This document shows, piece by piece, positions 8,995 to 17,607 of a stretch of DNA of 64,000 nt (position 1 is the stretch's first letter; the number at the start of each line of letters is the position of its first letter). Both the position numbers and the translations under genes were made by a program. The notes beneath the pieces were generated by a model. It was not told where the DNA came from. It saw only the letters and a program-made list of their open reading frames with translations, and did no database searches. Origin of the DNA: Croceicoccus naphthovorans (GTDB lineage Bacteria > Pseudomonadota > Alphaproteobacteria > Sphingomonadales > Sphingomonadaceae); the NCBI RefSeq assembly GCF_001028705.1, contig NZ_CP011770.1:2793501-2857500 (forward strand), read 5' to 3'.

Positions 8995-9732
8995 CTATCT
9001 AGCGATTCCCCGGTCGCGATCCAAGAGCAATGCGAACAGGATCGCGCGAAGCTCTCCATCGATCTCGCCATCGATGCGTTCGGGGCGGAACCGGCGCTGA
9101 AACGCCTTTACCGCCGCATGCCCGTCGGCAATGTCGTAGCCATAGCGCTCGAGCCCCAGATAGAACGCCCCGTCGTTGTCGAACGGATCGCCCAGTTCCA
9201 GCTTTTCGGGCCGGGGCAGCGCCAGCCGGAGCTTCGCCAACCGTTCCCAGTCGAACTTTTCGCCCGGATCCTCCTTCCGCTGCGGCGCGACGTCGGAATG
9301 GCCGACGATATTGGCGCGCGGAATATCGTGCCGCTTCACGATGTCGTTCAGCAGGCGGATCAGGACCTGCATCTGGACTTCGGGAAAATCCTCATACCCG
9401 TGCGTGTGGCCGGGATTGTCCAGCTCGATCCCGATGCTGGCCGAATTCACGTCGTTGTGACCGCGCCAGAAAGATCGGCCCGCATGCCACGCGCGCTTCT
9501 CTTCCTCTACCATCTGCACCACCTTGCCTTCGCGGGTGACGCAGTAATGCGCGCTGACCTTCGCATCGGGGTTGCACATCTTGTCGATGGCATCGCGCAC
9601 GTCGGGCATGTCGGTATAGTGCAGCACGACCATGGAGATCGGGAGGGTCCGTTCGTCCCAGTTGGGCGACGGACATTCGAGGTCGATTTCCATCCGCGGG
9701 CGGAACCGGCGGCGCTCAGGCATCTGCGGCAC
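8995..9732 (-). CDS. N-acetylmuramoyl-L-alanine amidase, AmpD/AmiD type
   Basis: The 245-residue Amidase_2 domain protein cleaves the bond between N-acetylmuramic acid and the stem peptide in wall fragments. Zinc ligands are visible as H38 (VVLHYT), H145 (GHSDVAP) and D155, the same ten-residue spacing as H154 and D164 of AmpD; SASIGIELDNPG is the family's central block. The C-terminal 70 residues (GYDIADGHAAVKAFQRRFRP) look like a peptidoglycan-binding helix bundle. No signal peptide is visible, so it is probably cytosolic. Its ATG lies inside the last codons of chpT (17-bp overlap), which suggests translational coupling. ATG 9693 is an alternative start. Confidence 0.9.
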   Translation of the reverse strand: MPQMPERRRFRPRMEIDLECPSPNWDERTLPISMVVLHYTDMPDVRDAIDKMCNPDAKVSAHYCVTREGKVVQMVEEEKRAWHAGRSFWRGHNDVNSASIGIELDNPGHTHGYEDFPEVQMQVLIRLLNDIVKRHDIPRANIVGHSDVAPQRKEDPGEKFDWERLAKLRLALPRPEKLELGDPFDNDGAFYLGLERYGYDIADGHAAVKAFQRRFRPERIDGEIDGELRAILFALLLDRDRGIAR

Positions 9733-10378
9733 TCATACCGCTGCCATGCGGCAGGATCGCGCCCAGCACCAGCGCATTGTCGCTCTTCGCATGCTGCAAC
9801 CCGCCGCCGCACCCCTGCGCTACCAGCCGGATCAGTTCCGCAGGGGCAGTGTGGGCGTTCAGCGATTCCAGCGGAATCCTGCCGTCGAGCGCCTCTCCCA
9901 CCTCGGCATCGAAGGCGATCCGCATGCCTTCGGCGCGCACCGCGATTTCGTGGGCGGAGCCACTGTCCTCGACGGCAACGGTCACCGTGCCGCCACGCGG
10001 CAGCGCCTCTATCGCCAGCAGTCCGAAGTTCAGCAGCACTTTCACCGCCGCCTTGGGCAGCCCATCGACCCCGATGGTCCATTCCACGCGAATGTCGCGC
10101 CCTTCGGCGGCCAGCGCGTCAATCAGTTCCTTGACATCGGCAATCGGCAATTGCGCGTCGAACCCGCCCGCCGCGCCGAAAGCCAGCCGGAAAAAGCGCA
10201 GCTTCGTCGCGGTGCGCCGCGCGCCTTGGCCCAAAAGGTCGATACACTGTTCGCGCATCATCGGGTCGGTTTCGTCGGCCAGCAATTCGACGCCGTTGGT
10301 CATTCCGCCAACCGGCGAGAGCAGGTCGTGACACAGGCGAGAGCACATCAGGCTTGCCAGATGGGTCGGATCGGTCAT
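9716..10378 (-). CDS. chpT: Histidine phosphotransferase ChpT
   Basis: ChpT shuttles phosphate from the hybrid kinase CckA to the response regulators CtrA and CpdR in the alphaproteobacterial cell-cycle phosphorelay. The 220-residue protein has the dimerisation/phosphotransfer helix LASLMCSRLCHDLLSPVGG, with the phosphorylatable His at position 17, followed by a degenerate histidine-kinase-like ATPase fold lacking the usual N, G1 and G2 ATP-binding boxes, as in ChpT. ATG 10378 is chosen because AAGAGG precedes it and MTDPTHLASLMCSRLCHD is the family's N-terminus. The longer frame from 10423 is not needed. Confidence 0.92.
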   Translation of the reverse strand: MTDPTHLASLMCSRLCHDLLSPVGGMTNGVELLADETDPMMREQCIDLLGQGARRTATKLRFFRLAFGAAGGFDAQLPIADVKELIDALAAEGRDIRVEWTIGVDGLPKAAVKVLLNFGLLAIEALPRGGTVTVAVEDSGSAHEIAVRAEGMRIAFDAEVGEALDGRIPLESLNAHTAPAELIRLVAQGCGGGLQHAKSDNALVLGAILPHGSGMSAADA

Positions 10379-10674
10379 CGGGCGGGCCTCTTGCAGCGAA
10401 TTTCGTTCATAAAGCAGGGCCATAGCCTGTCTAAGTTGACGAAGTTTACACGGTGGGAAAATTTATCGCCCTTTGCCGCAAGTCCGGCGCAACTGCCGCG
10501 CAGGGCGCTGGCGAGGTGCGGCATCGGGGCCAGGGCGGAAAGGCGGGCAAGCATCGAAGCGGCCATGCATAGCGTCAGCCGCGCGGGTAGGAAAGACGGG
10601 TATGTTTCGGCCTTAACCGCGATATAACCCCTGCGCGCCCATGCTGCGGGCCGGGATTTTGGGGGACGATCCGA

Positions 10675-11100
10675 ATGAAGCGCCAGCTTTTCGAATTTGC
10701 ACTTTTCCTGGCGGCTCCCTTGGCGCTGGGCGCCTGCAATCTCGACACCGAGAGCATGGAGGCGGACAAGTTCGCGTCGATGAACCTGACGCCGGAAGAA
10801 CGCGCCGTAGCCGAAGCACTGGTCGCCGGGTTCAAGAAGGACACGGGCCTGCCGATCCTGCGCAGCCGCGAATATGGGCGCGCCGCGTGCTATGCCAAGA
10901 CGGTCGACATGCCCGACCACTTGCGCAGCGCGCACCTTGCCTATCTGGCCAATTATACCGAGGCCGACGCCGACTATTACGGCTTTTTCGCGCGCCGCGG
11001 TCTGGGCGAACAGAACGCCTACGAAGTTTTTCAGCGCTATGAGGCGGCGGACAGGAAGTGTTCGGCAGGCGGGTTGCTGGGCCGGATCATCGGCGACTAG
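10675..11100 (+). CDS. Small lipoprotein of unknown function
   Basis: The 141-residue protein has a lipoprotein signal peptide with the lipobox LALGAC (lipidated Cys21). The mature part is helical and charged, with two further Cys residues (RAACYAK, DRKCSAGG) that could form a disulfide. The C-terminus is GGLLGRIIGD. No known domain was recognised. It stands alone, between chpT (divergent) and the BON gene. The mature protein is probably anchored in the periplasmic leaflet of a membrane. Confidence 0.8.
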   Translation: MKRQLFEFALFLAAPLALGACNLDTESMEADKFASMNLTPEERAVAEALVAGFKKDTGLPILRSREYGRAACYAKTVDMPDHLRSAHLAYLANYTEADADYYGFFARRGLGEQNAYEVFQRYEAADRKCSAGGLLGRIIGD

Positions 11101-11316
11101 AGCATCTGGCGCGCCAGACCGAAAATTACCGCCTTTTATCATAGTTTTGCGTTGCGCCGAACCGGGGCTGGCAAGCGCCCGGCGGCGGACCTTTCCCAGC
11201 CCCTTAGCCGTTGATTGGTCAAGAGCGCCCGAAACGGGCCGCCGAACGCAGATCAAGACGCTGTCGATCTGCATCCGGCGCAAGGGAAAGGACAGCTAAC
11301 TCTACGGAGTTTCACC

Positions 11317-12123
11317 ATGCAGGACCGCTACGAACGCCAGCAATACGGCTATAACCCCCGCCAGACCGAACAGTTCGAGGATCGCCAGTCCGGCCAGCCG
11401 GGCGAAACGGTTGCCGATTACGAACGCACCGAGGTTTACGACACTGGACAGATGGGCACCTATGGTGGCGACAGTCGCCGCGACCGCGAGTTTGCACAGG
11501 ACCGTCGCCGGGGCGAACGTCGGCCGCGCAACGAATATTACCGCGACCAGTACGGTAATCGGGATCGCGGCCTCGCATCCAGCCGCCATGATCGGCCCGA
11601 CCGCGATTACGGACGCTTTACATCCGAAAGCTATGGCGGGCGCGACTACGTCGATCCGCTGGCTTACGCCGGATACGGAATGGCCGGTGCAGGAATGGGC
11701 TACACCCCGACACGCGGCGCGCAATATCGCGAAGGCTATGGCTATGACGACCGCCGCCCGTTCCTCGAACGCGCCGGTGACGAGATTGCCAGCTGGTTCG
11801 GCGACGACGATGCGGCTCGCAGGCGTGAGATGGATCATCGCGGCAATGGACCGCAGGGCTATCGTCGCTCTGACGAACGCATCCTTGAGGATGTATGCGA
11901 CCGGCTGACAGAGGATCGCAGGCTGGACGCACGCAACGTGACCGTTACCGTGCAGGACAGCGAGGTCACGCTGGATGGCACCGTGGAGGACCGCGCCGCC
12001 AAGCGCCGGGCCGAGGACATTGCCGACTATGCCAGCGGCGTGAACCACGTGCAGAACAACCTGAGAGTCGGTCAGGCGCGGAGCGAATATGAAACGCGCA
12101 CGACGCAGGAAACCACGTCGTAA
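11317..12123 (+). CDS. BON domain protein with disordered Arg/Tyr/Asp-rich N-terminus
   Basis: The C-terminal region (about residues 195-255) is a BON domain: ERILEDVCDRLTEDRRLDA, then VTVTVQDSEVTLDGTVEDR and a final VNHVQNNLRV. BON domains bind phospholipid and occur in envelope-stress proteins. The first 160 residues are low complexity, rich in Arg, Asp, Tyr and Gly, followed by a short helix FLERAGDEIASWFGDDDAARRR that is shared with other sphingomonad BON proteins. No signal peptide is seen. ATG 11317 is chosen for its CGGAG ribosome-binding site; the frame is open upstream. A good terminator follows. Confidence 0.85.
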   Translation: MQDRYERQQYGYNPRQTEQFEDRQSGQPGETVADYERTEVYDTGQMGTYGGDSRRDREFAQDRRRGERRPRNEYYRDQYGNRDRGLASSRHDRPDRDYGRFTSESYGGRDYVDPLAYAGYGMAGAGMGYTPTRGAQYREGYGYDDRRPFLERAGDEIASWFGDDDAARRREMDHRGNGPQGYRRSDERILEDVCDRLTEDRRLDARNVTVTVQDSEVTLDGTVEDRAAKRRAEDIADYASGVNHVQNNLRVGQARSEYETRTTQETTS

Positions 12124-12147
12124 GGTCAACTAAGGTTTGGAGAGGGT

Positions 12148-12173
12148 GAAAGGGGTCCTTCGGGGCCCCTTTC
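12148..12173 (+). terminator. Rho-independent terminator after the BON gene
   Basis: The inverted repeat GAAAGGGG / CCCCTTTC has a TCCTTCGGGG centre and lies 25 bp after the BON stop. The T-run is short, so it may act in either direction; the minus-strand metallopeptidase gene ends immediately beside it. Confidence 0.65.
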
Positions 12174-12174
12174 G

Positions 12175-12564
12175 TCATGTCTGACAGATATCGACTGGCG
12201 CAAACCCGTCCGGCGAGTCGCGCCACCAGCCTATGGTGCCGCCCGCTACGATGGCCCAGATGCGACCGTCTGCTGCGGCTTGCGCCTTGTCCGTCGCGGA
12301 AGGTTCGTACCGTCCCGTCGGGTGCGAGTGGTAATATCCCAGCACCTCCGCCCCGCCCGCGCGCGCCGCCTTGTGCGCGGCGATCAGCGCGACCGGAGCG
12401 ATCTCGAAATGGCGCGCCGGATCGGGGGCGACGTTGGCGGTGGGCTGCGCCGATAGGATGCGCCCGCCTTCACCCAGCAACAGTCCGCAGCACTCGTGCG
12501 GATAGGCCGCCTCGGCCTCGGCCAGCAGGAACGCCACTACGTCGCTTGTCGTTTCGATGCGCAT
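12175..12564 (-). CDS. M67 family (JAMM/MPN+) metallopeptidase
   Basis: The 129-residue stand-alone JAMM domain has the complete zinc motif: E24 (HECCG), H79-x-H81 (YYHSHP), S89 and D92, i.e. E...HxHx7Sx2D. Prokaryotic members cleave C-terminal extensions from ubiquitin-like or sulfur-carrier proteins such as ThiS/MoaD-type partners, or hydrolyse isopeptide bonds. No partner gene is adjacent, so the substrate is unknown. ATG 12564 is used; a GTG one codon earlier is possible. It is divergent from the pseudouridine synthase with only 17 bp between start codons. Confidence 0.88.
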   Translation of the reverse strand: MRIETTSDVVAFLLAEAEAAYPHECCGLLLGEGGRILSAQPTANVAPDPARHFEIAPVALIAAHKAARAGGAEVLGYYHSHPTGRYEPSATDKAQAAADGRIWAIVAGGTIGWWRDSPDGFAPVDICQT

Positions 12565-12581
12565 CACCCATCTTGCTAGCG

Positions 12582-13529
12582 ATGGGGGACGGTACTGTCA
12601 TTCGCGGCGTGATCGAAACCGGGGGCGAGCGGCTCGACAAGGCGCTTGCCAGCCGCACCGACCTTTCGCGCGAGCGTATCAAGGCGCTGATCGCGGAAGG
12701 TGCGGTCCTGCTGGACGGCAAGGCCGCGAAATCGGGGTCGATCAAGCCCGCCGCCGGAACAGCATTCGCCGTCGAAGTGCCCGAAGCCGCGCCAGCCGAA
12801 GCCGTAGCGCAAGCGATCCCGCTGGTTGTCGCGTACGAAGACGAGCACCTGATCGTTGTCGACAAGCCCGCCGGAATGGTCGTCCATCCCGCCGCGGGAA
12901 ATGCCGACGGCACGCTGGTCAACGCGCTGCTCCACCATTGCGAAGGGCAGCTTTCGGGCATCGGCGGCGTCGCGCGGCCCGGCATCGTGCACCGGATCGA
13001 CAAGGATACCTCGGGGCTGCTGGTCGTGGCCAAAAGCGATGTCGCGCACGAGGGGCTGGCCGCACAATTCGCCGCGCACTCGCTGGAACGCGCCTATCTC
13101 GCGGTGGTGAAGGGCGTGCCGAACCCGCCCAAGGGCACGATAGAGGGTCTGATCGGGCGCAGCGATCGCGATCGCAAGAAGATGGCGGTGCTCGACCCCC
13201 ATTCGAACCGCGGTAAAAGGGCGGTTACGCACTATAAAACGCTGTCCGTCGGTGCCCAGGCGGCGTTGGTCGAGTGCCGGTTGGAAACCGGGCGAACCCA
13301 CCAGATACGGGTTCACATGTCATCAATCGGCCATGCGCTAATAGGAGATCCTGTCTATGGAAGACCCGATTCGCGCTTTCGCACCCTCCTTGATCGCCTG
13401 CGCTTTCGCCGTCAGGCTCTCCACGCCGCCGTCATCGGCTTCGATCACCCGGTCACACGCGACCGGCTGCGCTTTACCAGCGATTTGCCGACCGACATGG
13501 TGGAACTGATCGAGGAACTCGCGCTTTGA
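12582..13529 (+). CDS. RluA/RluD family pseudouridine synthase
   Basis: The 315-residue protein has an N-terminal S4 RNA-binding domain (GERLDKALASRTDLSRERIKA region) and a catalytic domain with GIVHRIDKDTSGLLVVAK. The Asp in HRID is the catalytic residue that converts uridine to pseudouridine. The C-terminal LETGRTHQIRVHMSSIGHALIGDPVYG block is diagnostic. The S4-domain architecture fits RluD, which modifies 23S rRNA helix 69. ATG 12582 is chosen; the frame upstream runs antisense through the metallopeptidase gene and is not coding. Both promoters of this divergent pair must lie inside the opposing coding sequence. Confidence 0.92.
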   Translation: MGDGTVIRGVIETGGERLDKALASRTDLSRERIKALIAEGAVLLDGKAAKSGSIKPAAGTAFAVEVPEAAPAEAVAQAIPLVVAYEDEHLIVVDKPAGMVVHPAAGNADGTLVNALLHHCEGQLSGIGGVARPGIVHRIDKDTSGLLVVAKSDVAHEGLAAQFAAHSLERAYLAVVKGVPNPPKGTIEGLIGRSDRDRKKMAVLDPHSNRGKRAVTHYKTLSVGAQAALVECRLETGRTHQIRVHMSSIGHALIGDPVYGRPDSRFRTLLDRLRFRRQALHAAVIGFDHPVTRDRLRFTSDLPTDMVELIEELAL

Positions 13530-13654
13530 TATTGAAAGAATCCCCAACACAGGGCGCATATTCGGGTCTATAAGGAAGATGTGGCCTGCAATTGCCGGTG
13601 CCCATCAGGGGCCGCGCACCGCAAGGTCGACGCAAGAAAGGTTCGGTAAGAGAC

Positions 13655-14560
13655 GTGACTACGATGACCAGATCAACAATCCCGGCATTGGGCGGAGAGC
13701 AGAGCCTCAACCGCTATCTGTCGGAGATCAAGAAATTCCCCGTGCTGAAGCCAGAGCAGGAATACATGCTCGCCAAGCGCTATCAGGAACACGAAGATCC
13801 AGAGGCCGCGGCCCAGCTGGTGACGAGCCACCTGCGCCTCGTCGCCAAGATCGCGATGGGCTATCGCGGCTATGGCCTGCCCGTGTCCGACCTGATCTCC
13901 GAAGGCAACGTCGGCCTGATACAGGGCGTAAAGAAGTTTGAGCCCGATCGCGGCTTCCGCCTGGCGACCTATGCCATGTGGTGGATCAAGGCGAGCATTC
14001 AGGAATACATCCTGCGCTCGTGGTCGCTGGTAAAGATGGGCACGACCGCCGCGCAGAAGAAGCTGTTCTTCAACCTGCGCCGGATGAAAAAGAACCTCGA
14101 GGCGTTCGAGGATACCGACCTGCACCCGCGCGACGTCGCCAAGATCGCAACCGACCTTGGCGTGCCCGAGCAGGAGGTCATCAATATGAACCGCCGCATG
14201 CTGATGGGCGGCGACGCTTCACTGAACGTGTCGATGCGCAGCGACGAGGAAGGTTCGGGTCAATGGCAGGACTGGCTGACCGACGATCGCCCGCTGCAGG
14301 ACGAAACCGTGGCCGACGCCGAAGAGGCGCAGGTCCGGCACGAAATGCTGGTCGATGCGATGGACGTGTTGAACGACCGTGAAAAGCACATCCTGACCGA
14401 GCGCCGGTTGACCGAAAACCCGCAGACGCTGGAAGAGCTTTCGCAGGTCTACGACGTAAGCCGCGAACGCATCCGCCAGATCGAGGTTCGCGCTTTCGAA
14501 AAGGTGCAAAAGGCGATGCAGCGCATCGTCGGCGAAAGACTGATGCCGCTGGGCGCGTAA
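13655..14560 (+). CDS. rpoH: RNA polymerase sigma factor RpoH (sigma-32)
   Basis: The protein directs RNA polymerase to heat-shock promoters. Region 2 is seen in LISEGNVGLIQGVKKFEPDRGFRLATYAMWWIKASIQEYIL, written here as family-diagnostic blocks only: SEGNVGLIQG, FEPDRGFRLATYAMWW and the RpoH-box-like QKKLFFNLRRMKK. Region 4 ends with LEELSQVYDVSRERIRQIE. Length about 300 residues is typical. Starts at GTG 13655 (purine-rich AAGAGA upstream) and ATG 13664 are both plausible. ClpXP, encoded at 20.5-22.6 kb, is a typical member of its regulon. Confidence 0.95.
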   Translation: MTTMTRSTIPALGGEQSLNRYLSEIKKFPVLKPEQEYMLAKRYQEHEDPEAAAQLVTSHLRLVAKIAMGYRGYGLPVSDLISEGNVGLIQGVKKFEPDRGFRLATYAMWWIKASIQEYILRSWSLVKMGTTAAQKKLFFNLRRMKKNLEAFEDTDLHPRDVAKIATDLGVPEQEVINMNRRMLMGGDASLNVSMRSDEEGSGQWQDWLTDDRPLQDETVADAEEAQVRHEMLVDAMDVLNDREKHILTERRLTENPQTLEELSQVYDVSRERIRQIEVRAFEKVQKAMQRIVGERLMPLGA

Positions 14561-14571
14561 GCATCCGCGAC

Positions 14572-14676
14572 ATGAAAACAGGGCGGCGGCGATGGATAAT
14601 CGCCGCCGCCCTTTTCGTGTTCGCTTTCTGGCCGCGCCTGTTCGATTTCGACGCACTCCCCGGCGAATGGCTCTGA
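14572..14676 (+). CDS. Possible 34-residue membrane peptide overlapping the rpoH terminator
   Basis: Eleven bases after the rpoH stop, an ATG opens a 34-codon frame. It encodes a basic N-terminus (MKTGRRRW), one hydrophobic span (IIAAALFVFAFWPRLF) and an acidic end (DFDALPGEWL). The composition is that of a real single-pass small protein with positive-inside orientation. Against it, there is no clear ribosome-binding site, and codons 4-13 coincide with the rpoH terminator hairpin. Unproven. Confidence 0.3.
   Translation: MKTGRRRWIIAAALFVFAFWPRLFDFDALPGEWL
14581..14615 (+). terminator. Rho-independent terminator of rpoH
   Basis: A 13-bp GC-rich stem (GGGCGGCGGCGAT with its complement) encloses a short GGATA loop and is followed by TTTT. 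It lies 21 bp downstream of the rpoH stop. Confidence 0.85.
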
Positions 14677-14683
14677 CCGCCGA

Positions 14684-15442
14684 TCAGCCCCGCGCTTTTG
14701 CCGCGTCGAACAGCATATCGACCATCTGCGGCACCTTGCCATCGCGCTCTGCGGTGCGCAGCGGCATCACGCTGGGGACCAGCACCTCCTCTGGCGTCGG
14801 GTCGCTGGTAAAACCTTCCATCACCTGTTCGATATAGGTGCGAAGCGGCAGATAGCCTTCACGCGTTGCCTGTCCCGGCGTCAGGTCGGTCTGCACCCCC
14901 GGCGGGACGAGTTCGATCACCTCTACCTTGCCTTCCAGCAGCTTGCGCAAGGAAAGCGTATAGGAATGAAGCGCTGCCTTGGTCGCACAATAGGTTGCGG
15001 TCTGTGGCATCGGCACGAAAGCAAGGCCCGACGTGACATTTACGATCGCCGCATCGGGCTGCACCGACAGGTGATCGATCAGCGCGTCGGTCAGGCGGAT
15101 CGGGCCGAGCAGATTGGTCGTCACCGTCGCTTCGGCATCGGCAAGATCGCGACCCTTGCCCGCATCCTCGTACCGCATGATCCCGGCGTTGTTCACCAGC
15201 ACGTTGATGGCCGGAAATTGCGCGACCGCCTCTTTGGCAAAGCGCGCGATGTCGGCGGCATCGGATACGTCGAAGGTCAGCGTGTGGATGGTGTCGAACC
15301 CCTCGGCCGTTTCCGCCAGCGACGATGCGGTCCGCCCTGCCACGATCACGGTGTTGTCTGCCGTCGCCCATTCGCGCGCCAATTCGCGCCCGATCCCGCT
15401 GCCGCCTCCGGTCAAGAGGATGGTGTTGCCGGTCGTCTTCAT
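14684..15442 (-). CDS. SDR family oxidoreductase (DltE-like)
   Basis: This 252-residue classical short-chain dehydrogenase has the cofactor-binding motif TGGGSGIG (about residues 11-18), NNAG (VLVNNAGIM), catalytic Ser in VNVTSGLAF and the YxxxK pair in YCATKAAL. The order and the DLTPGQ-like C-terminal block match DltE-type oxidoreductases. The NAD(P)-dependent substrate is unknown. It lies alone on the minus strand between rpoH and a divergent antiporter gene. Confidence 0.9.
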   Translation of the reverse strand: MKTTGNTILLTGGGSGIGRELAREWATADNTVIVAGRTASSLAETAEGFDTIHTLTFDVSDAADIARFAKEAVAQFPAINVLVNNAGIMRYEDAGKGRDLADAEATVTTNLLGPIRLTDALIDHLSVQPDAAIVNVTSGLAFVPMPQTATYCATKAALHSYTLSLRKLLEGKVEVIELVPPGVQTDLTPGQATREGYLPLRTYIEQVMEGFTSDPTPEEVLVPSVMPLRTAERDGKVPQMVDMLFDAAKARG

Positions 15443-15584
15443 GGGTTAATCTCCATCGCCGTTTCGACTGTTGCGGGTTATCTGGGGTCTGAATCCCGAC
15501 CGGGAAGTGGCAGCTGCCGCATTTCGACGCAGGCGTTTCGCATGCACCGGGGGAACCAGCAGGAACGCCGCCGGTAGATAGCCC

Positions 15585-16847
15585 ATGGAAGACGCGTTTT
15601 TCGGGATTTCCCCCTATCATGTGCTGCTGGTCGGCTGCGGGCTGGTCATCATCCTTGCATTCTGGTTCCCGCGCTTCCTCCGCGACAGAGAGCCTTCTTC
15701 GTCGGGCCTGCTGATCCTTGGCGGGCTGGCCGTGTTCGGTATCCTGCCCGGCGTGCCGGAGGTGTTCTCTCCAATGGAGCGGACGGGGTTCTGGGAACTG
15801 GCATCCGAATTCGCGGTCATCGCGGCGCTGTTCGGCACCGGAATGCGGCTGGACAAGATCGTGGGCAAGGGGCTGTGGGCGCCGACGATCCGCCTGCTGG
15901 TCATCGCCATGCCGCTGTGCATCGCGGCGGTGTTTGCGCTGGGCTATGCGCTGGGCCTGACGGCCGCCGGGGCGATCCTGCTGGCGGCGGTGCTGGCGCC
16001 GACCGATCCGGTGCTGGCCGCCGACGTGCAGGTCGGCCCGCCCGGCGAAGGTGGCGAACACCCGATCCGCTATGCCCTGACGACGGAGGCGGGGCTGAAC
16101 GACGGGCTGGCCTTTCCTTTCGTTTATCTGGCGCTGTTTGTCGGCACACTGGGCCTGAACCCCGGCGACTGGGGCTGGGAGTGGTTCTCGCTCTATTTAG
16201 TTTACAAGATCGCAGTTGGCGGGCTGGCGGGCGTCGCGGCGGGCTGGGTGCTGGGCCGGGTCATCTTTCACATGCCGCGCCACAACCCCCTGTCCGACGG
16301 CGGAACCGGCGTGATCGCGCTGGCCGGGTTGTTGTTCACCTATGGCATGACCGAACTGATCGAAGGGTATGGCTTCATCGCCGCCTTCGTCATGGGGCTA
16401 ACCCTGCGCCGGGTGGAGGTGGAGCACGAATACCACACCCGCCTGCATGCGTTTTCGGAAGCGCTGGAGCAAGCGGTCACCGCGATCCTGCTGGTGCTGT
16501 TCGGCGGGGCGCTTCCGGTTCTGCTGCCGTACCTGTCGTGGCAGCACGCTCTGATCGGCGTGGCGCTAATCTTCGTGATCCGGCCCGCATTCGGGATGCT
16601 TTCGCTGATCGGCACCGTCATGCCGATGAAACATCGCGGGGTGGTGGCGTTTTATGGCGTGCGCGGGATCGGGTCGATCTACTACCTCGCCTATGCCGCC
16701 GGATCGCTGGACTTCGTGAACGAAGGCGATCTTTGGGCCGCCATCGCCTTTACCATCGTGCTGTCCACACTGGTCCACGGATTCAGCGCGGGCAGCGTGG
16801 TGCACGCGGTCACACGGACCGAAAAGCGCGAAGCCGCCCCCGGTTAA
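15585..16847 (+). CDS. Cation:proton antiporter, CPA1/NhaP-like
   Basis: The 420-residue membrane protein has about eleven to twelve hydrophobic spans. Family motifs include the discontinuous-helix block LLAAVLAPTDPVLAADVQVG and EAGLNDGLAFPFVYLAL, whose Asp binds the transported cation, plus the late RGIGSIYYLAYA. These mark it as a Na+(K+)/H+ antiporter of the NhaP/NHE type, distinct in family from NhaA at 3.5 kb. The hydrophilic C-terminus is very short, so there is no regulatory TrkA-C domain. Confidence 0.92.
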   Translation: MEDAFFGISPYHVLLVGCGLVIILAFWFPRFLRDREPSSSGLLILGGLAVFGILPGVPEVFSPMERTGFWELASEFAVIAALFGTGMRLDKIVGKGLWAPTIRLLVIAMPLCIAAVFALGYALGLTAAGAILLAAVLAPTDPVLAADVQVGPPGEGGEHPIRYALTTEAGLNDGLAFPFVYLALFVGTLGLNPGDWGWEWFSLYLVYKIAVGGLAGVAAGWVLGRVIFHMPRHNPLSDGGTGVIALAGLLFTYGMTELIEGYGFIAAFVMGLTLRRVEVEHEYHTRLHAFSEALEQAVTAILLVLFGGALPVLLPYLSWQHALIGVALIFVIRPAFGMLSLIGTVMPMKHRGVVAFYGVRGIGSIYYLAYAAGSLDFVNEGDLWAAIAFTIVLSTLVHGFSAGSVVHAVTRTEKREAAPG

Positions 16848-16907
16848 GCGGTCCACAGCACGCGTGCGTCGCTTGCGTACCACGCCGCAAAGGCTAATAC
16901 CGCGCGC

Positions 16908-17603
16908 ATGGCCATCGCACGTTCGCGCGGCACCCTCGCGCGCTTTTTCCTGTTTCTGATCAAGACGGCGGTCGCGCTGGTGTTGCTCAGCGTGCTGTGG
17001 GTGTTTGCCTATACGCTGCTGCCCGTCCCCGTCACCGCGACGATGCTGATGGACGAAAAGGGCATTACCAAGGATTGGGAGCCGCTGGAGAACATCGACC
17101 GCAACATGGTGCGCGCCGTGATCGCGGCAGAGGACGGCAAGTTCTGCAGCCACGACGGGTTCGACCGAGAGGCGATCGAGAATGCGATGAAGCGCAATGC
17201 AGAGGGCGGGCGCATCCGCGGCGGATCGACGATCAGCCAGCAGACCGCGAAGAACGCCTTTCTGTGGCAAGGCGGCGGCTATTTCCGCAAGGGGCTGGAG
17301 GCTTGGTTCACGCTGCTGATCGAAAAGGTCTGGGGCAAGCGGCGGATAATGGAGGTCTATCTCAACGTCGCGGAAACCGGGATCGGCACTTACGGTGTAG
17401 AGGCCGGGGCGCAGCGTTATTTCAACCATTCCGCCAGCAGCCTGAGCACGACCGAGGCCGCCCGCATGGCCGCCGCGCTGCCGCTGCCGAAAAAGCGGTC
17501 GGTCAAGAACCCAGGCGGCTGGCTCGCCCGCCACGGCAACACGATCCGCAGCCGGATCGGCGTCGTGGGGCGTGACGGGCTGGACGCTTGCGTTTACGAG
17601 TAA
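16908..17603 (+). CDS. mtgA: Monofunctional biosynthetic peptidoglycan transglycosylase
   Basis: The 231-residue GT51 enzyme polymerises lipid II into glycan strands. A single N-terminal membrane anchor (about 11-35) precedes the catalytic motifs: AAEDGKFCSHDGFD with the catalytic Glu, then GGSTISQQTAKN, then the KVWGKRRIMEVYLN block and GVEAGAQRYFN. There is no transpeptidase domain, as expected for MtgA. The stop codon overlaps the ribosome-binding site of the following CDF gene, only four bases before its ATG, so the two are probably co-transcribed. Confidence 0.95.
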   Translation: MAIARSRGTLARFFLFLIKTAVALVLLSVLWVFAYTLLPVPVTATMLMDEKGITKDWEPLENIDRNMVRAVIAAEDGKFCSHDGFDREAIENAMKRNAEGGRIRGGSTISQQTAKNAFLWQGGGYFRKGLEAWFTLLIEKVWGKRRIMEVYLNVAETGIGTYGVEAGAQRYFNHSASSLSTTEAARMAAALPLPKKRSVKNPGGWLARHGNTIRSRIGVVGRDGLDACVYE

Positions 17604-17607
17604 GGCG

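Noticed and set aside
8543..9100. Several short open frames over the RNase P RNA region
   Set aside because: The sequence matches rnpB core elements and pairing, which explains the conservation without protein coding.
14592..14837. 81-residue plus-strand frame over the SDR gene end
   Set aside because: Overlaps the antisense SDR coding sequence and has no ribosome-binding site or domain.
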